From positions 1 through 64,000 of the forward strand of contig JAJRSE010000058.1 of NCBI GenBank assembly GCA_024278955.1: a stretch of 64,000 nt of DNA, given 5' to 3'. Positions 61,798 through 64,000 of the stretch are shown one piece after another. The translations under genes and the position numbers were made by a program. Each line of letters starts with the position of its first letter. Position 1 is the stretch's first letter. This stretch comes from Planctomycetota bacterium. GTDB taxonomy: Bacteria; Planctomycetota; Planctomycetia; Pirellulales; Lacipirellulaceae. Under the pieces are notes generated by a model. The model was not told where the DNA came from, made no database searches, and worked only from the letters and a program-made list of their open reading frames with translations.

Positions 61798-62390
61798 TCC
61801 TGATGGTGCGATTTCTCCGGCGGCCCGGTTATCGCAAACGTTATCTGCTGTTTTCTACGCCGAGATTTTACGCGATCATAATATTTTTGAAACCGCCGCA
61901 CATCGTCGATGTCAACCTCGTCTACTATCTCGTGCCAGTCGATCTTGTCTACCGAAATCTCAATGTATCGCTCAACATCAACAAGCGGACCGGCATGCCG
62001 ATCGTTGGTGATTTCCATAACCTCGGTTTCGATCTTGATCTTTCCGCCAGTTGAAATATCGGCACCGTTGATCCGGACCACTTCTGCGACCTTGGATTTG
62101 CCACGAGTGAACACGACGAGCATCCATTTCTCGGCATCGGCGAGAGCTTGCCATTGAGCTTCTTCGTCGATTTTGTCTTGCCCGTGTTTGCGTACTCGTT
62201 GCTTTTCTTTGACGTTTTCTCGTTTGGTTTTCAACGAAGGATCGCGAGATTCGACTTGACCAATAAGTTGACTCAATATCGCCTTGTCTGTATTTTCTGG
62301 AATCGTAATGCCGAGCTTTCGTGCGTAGCGAAGTTGCTTCTCAGTTGGCGGATCGGCGGGAGGGCGCGACCCGAAGAGCCATTTCAGCAT
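61686..62390 (-). CDS. protein of unknown function, convergent overlap with the GHKL ATPase gene
   Basis: 234 residues, no signal peptide. The N-terminus MLKWLFGSRPPADPPTEKQL then RYARKLGIT resembles the short TEKQxxYxxKLG helical motif found in several unrelated bacterial proteins. A lysine/arginine-rich helix (LKTKRENVKEKQRVRKHGQ) and a mixed alpha/beta part (about 85-165) follow. The last 37 residues lie antisense to the ATPase C-terminus and are Ser/Cys/Pro-rich, unlike the rest, so the natural end may have been lost. Function unknown; its adjacency suggests joint acquisition with the ATPase gene. Confidence 0.6.
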   Translation of the reverse strand: MLKWLFGSRPPADPPTEKQLRYARKLGITIPENTDKAILSQLIGQVESRDPSLKTKRENVKEKQRVRKHGQDKIDEEAQWQALADAEKWMLVVFTRGKSKVAEVVRINGADISTGGKIKIETEVMEITNDRHAGPLVDVERYIEISVDKIDWHEIVDEVDIDDVRRFQKYYDRVKSRRRKQQITFAITGPPEKSHHQDHGCSAVPCSSLCSAASSPSVSGPTANRCWTERFTIA

Positions 62391-62655
62391 GTTCGCGTCT
62401 CCATTGGTTGAAGCAGGTAACTTGTTTATTACTTGGAAACTTCCTCAATAAGTCCCTTATTGGGGAGTTATTTGGGGAAACTCTCAATAAACCCTTGGCT
62501 CTGGGTAAGATGGCGACGTAAACACGCGCACACGTTTCGTATCAGCTTGCCTGGGGGGGAACATGTCCGAAGTGTATCGTAATTTGAGCAACGGGGCAAA
62601 TTCTGCTCAGTCGCCGCGGTCTGAGACTTGCGATTTTACCCTACATTGACTCACA
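62391..62655. other. intergenic region
   Basis: About 265 bp with no gene. A small hairpin CAATAAG/CTTATTG (62446-62452 and 62456-62462) lies in an AT-rich stretch upstream of the 62390 gene and could be part of its leader or promoter region. Confidence 0.4.
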
Positions 62656-62681
62656 AGCCCGGGGATTGCAATCCCCGGGCT
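62656..62681. terminator. perfect 26-bp palindrome, likely transcription terminator
   Basis: Bases 62656-62681 form a complete palindrome centred on ATTGCAAT with AGCCCGGGG arms. It lies 16 bp beyond the stop of yqgE (62697, minus strand). TTT follows on the plus strand and AAA on the other side, so a bidirectional terminator is plausible. Confidence 0.75.
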
Positions 62682-62696
62682 TTGTGTAATAGAGCA

Positions 62697-63248
62697 TCAA
62701 TTCATCCCCGGGTCTTTCGGCACCTGCTCGGGATTGATATCGGGGACGAGGATGCCCAGCCCGATGCGGCTGGTCATTCGTTTCCAGAGTGTCTCGTGGT
62801 CTGAAAAGAGGTCTTCGGCGCTGGCCGGAGTGGTCAGCCAGCCACCGGCTTCGAGTTCGCTGTCGAGTTGTCCTTCGCCCCAGCCAGCGTTGCCGCTGAA
62901 GATTCGGCAGTTCTCGACCGTTTGGTTAAGGATCTCATGAAATCTGCTTTCGTCAGCTGAGACAAAAAGGCCCGGGACGATTTCTTGGTCGGCTTGGGGG
63001 CTAAAAGTATGCAGGGCAAGTAGGGGCCCAGGTACGGGGCCGCCCATGTAGACTGGTTGTTCCGACTTGCACTCTTGGTGGTCGAGAATTTCCCAGACCT
63101 CGCGCACCGATTTTTCGCTGGGGCGGTTTAAGATCACGCCTAACGCGCCTTCGGTGCCGTGTTGAATTAAGAACACGACCGTTTGAGCGAAATTCGGATC
63201 GCGGAGCTGCGGCGAGGCAACCAGAAATTTTCCTGTGAGCGATTCCAT
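62697..63248 (-). CDS. YqgE/AlgH family protein (DUF179)
   Basis: 183 residues from the ATG at 63248, four bases after the trpE stop (a TTG at 63260 would overlap it). Family features are SLTGKFLVASPQLRDPNFAQ, FLIQHGTEGALGVILNRPSE, VYMGGPVPGPLLALH and IFSGNAGWGEGQLDSELEAG. These proteins of 180-190 residues are widespread; some relate to alginate regulation, but the biochemical role is unknown. The palindrome at 62656 closes the unit, which presumably includes trpE. Confidence 0.93.
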   Translation of the reverse strand: MESLTGKFLVASPQLRDPNFAQTVVFLIQHGTEGALGVILNRPSEKSVREVWEILDHQECKSEQPVYMGGPVPGPLLALHTFSPQADQEIVPGLFVSADESRFHEILNQTVENCRIFSGNAGWGEGQLDSELEAGGWLTTPASAEDLFSDHETLWKRMTSRIGLGILVPDINPEQVPKDPGMN

Positions 63249-63252
63249 CGGC

Positions 63253-64000
63253 TTAGCCAACTCTCTGCTGGGTTAGTTCGATGGCTTTTAGCAGTCCGCG
63301 CGCTTTGTTGAGCGTTTCTTGATACTCCTGCTCTGGCACGCTGTCGGCCACGATTCCGGCTCCTGCTTGGACGTAAGCCGTTTCGTTCTGAACGACGACT
63401 GTCCGCAATGCGATGCAAGTGTCCATGTTGCCCGCAAAGTCGATGTAGCCGACCGCCCCGGCGTAGGGGCCGCGGCGATTGGGTTCAAGGCTGTCGATGA
63501 TTTCCATGGCACGAACCTTGGGAGCCCCTGAAACGGTGCCTGCCGGCAAGCAGGCGGCAAGTGCGTCGAACGAATCGCAGCCCTCTCGCAGCTTTCCAGA
63601 TACGTTGGAAGTGATATGCATCACATGGCTATAGCGTTCGATTACCATCACGTCAGAAATTTCGACCGAGTTGTACTCAGCAACTCGTCCGACGTCGTTG
63701 CGACCTAAGTCGACAAGCATCACGTGCTCGGCCAGCTCTTTGGGGTCGGCAAGCAGCTCTTCGCCAAGCCGGCGATCTTCGGCCTCGTCTTTACCCCGCG
63801 GTCTGGTTCCTGCTAGGGGACGAACCGTGACTTGGCCCTCGACGACCCGCACCATGATTTCTGGCGAGCTACCCACAAGCGTCGCGTCTGGCGTGCGGAG
63901 GTAGAACATAAACGGGCTCGGGTTTACCACACGAAGCGTGCGATACAGCTCGAAGGGAGGCAACTTGAGCGGGGTTTGCAATCGTTGGCTAATGACCACT
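63253..64000 (-). CDS. trpE: anthranilate synthase component I (partial, C-terminal part)
   Basis: The frame runs off the window edge, so only the last 248 residues are visible. [107 protein letters not shown] and [14 protein letters not shown] are chorismate-binding motifs of TrpE. This subunit converts chorismate and ammonia to anthranilate. The related aminodeoxychorismate synthase PabB is an alternative, but the text favours TrpE. The yqgE gene follows directly. Confidence 0.9.
   Translation of the reverse strand, partial: VVISQRLQTPLKLPPFELYRTLRVVNPSPFMFYLRTPDATLVGSSPEIMVRVVEGQVTVRPLAGTRPRGKDEAEDRRLGEELLADPKELAEHVMLVDLGRNDVGRVAEYNSVEISDVMVIERYSHVMHITSNVSGKLREGCDSFDALAACLPAGTVSGAPKVRAMEIIDSLEPNRRGPYAGAVGYIDFAGNMDTCIALRTVVVQNETAYVQAGAGIVADSVPEQEYQETLNKARGLLKAIELTQQRVG

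Overview
The window looks like a chromosomal segment of a planctomycete, probably of the Pirellulales group. The evidence is gene content: a paired PSD1 cytochrome protein (DUF1549/DUF1553) and DUF1501 protein, a planctomycete-type cytochrome c joined to leucine-rich repeats, M56/BlaR1 proteins with long extracytoplasmic tails, Tat-exported Gfo/Idh/MocA oxidoreductases, SUMF1 and sialate-esterase-like exported proteins, and many dispersed palindromic intergenic repeats. The genus cannot be named from the sequence. There is no CRISPR array, prophage or complete insertion sequence.

Layout. 1-481: the 3' end of an ISL3-type transposase abutting an N-terminally truncated nucleotidyltransferase-like ORF. 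548-4495: a blaI-blaR1 type regulator/sensor pair with a promoter and operator-like repeats. 4563-4834: a perfect 25-bp inverted repeat and the remnant of a PIN-domain (VapC) toxin. 4875-8573: cobalamin-dependent methionine synthase (metH). 8593-13154: an exported serine hydrolase, a TetR regulator, an exported MsrA-MsrB fusion and an unknown exported protein. 13304-16991: an autoregulated GntR(YtrA)-ABC operon in which both the ATPase and the permease carry a one-base frameshift. 17421-24097: a lipase-like lipoprotein, a 1.4-kb repeat-rich gene desert, a methyltransferase, a HEAT/TPR protein, an STN-like exported protein and the cytochrome c/LRR protein. 24374-26326: an FG-GAP repeat protein.

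26367-30555 is a divergent locus that could form an amino-sugar or carbohydrate route: LmbE/PIG-L deacetylase and a divergent NagB-like protein on one strand, a TIM-barrel aldolase-like protein and a PfkB kinase on the other. 30720-35361 holds two overlapping genes of unknown function, the second with a trypsin-like fold that seems to have lost its catalytic residues. 35487-39322 is the DUF1501/PSD1 pair. 39671-47587 runs from a sodium:solute symporter with two small membrane proteins, through a GH35-like glycosidase, to a UbiA(EboC)-like / TIM-barrel / phosphodiesterase trio reminiscent of part of the ebo cluster. 49148-49221 is tRNA-Pro(GGG).

49256-55907 is a minus-strand carbohydrate block: two oxidoreductases, a sugar-phosphate isomerase/epimerase-like protein and a nucleoside-type MFS permease, followed downstream by a NagB-LmbE fusion, so the window contains both the fused and the split form of this enzyme pair. 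56369-60269 carries SUMF1-like and sialate-O-acetylesterase-like exported proteins and pyrF. 60517-62390 holds a GHKL ATPase flanked by STAS-like segments, overlapping a convergent unknown gene by 112 bp. The window closes with yqgE/algH and the C-terminal part of trpE. Family assignments were made by eye from motifs, and no database search was run.
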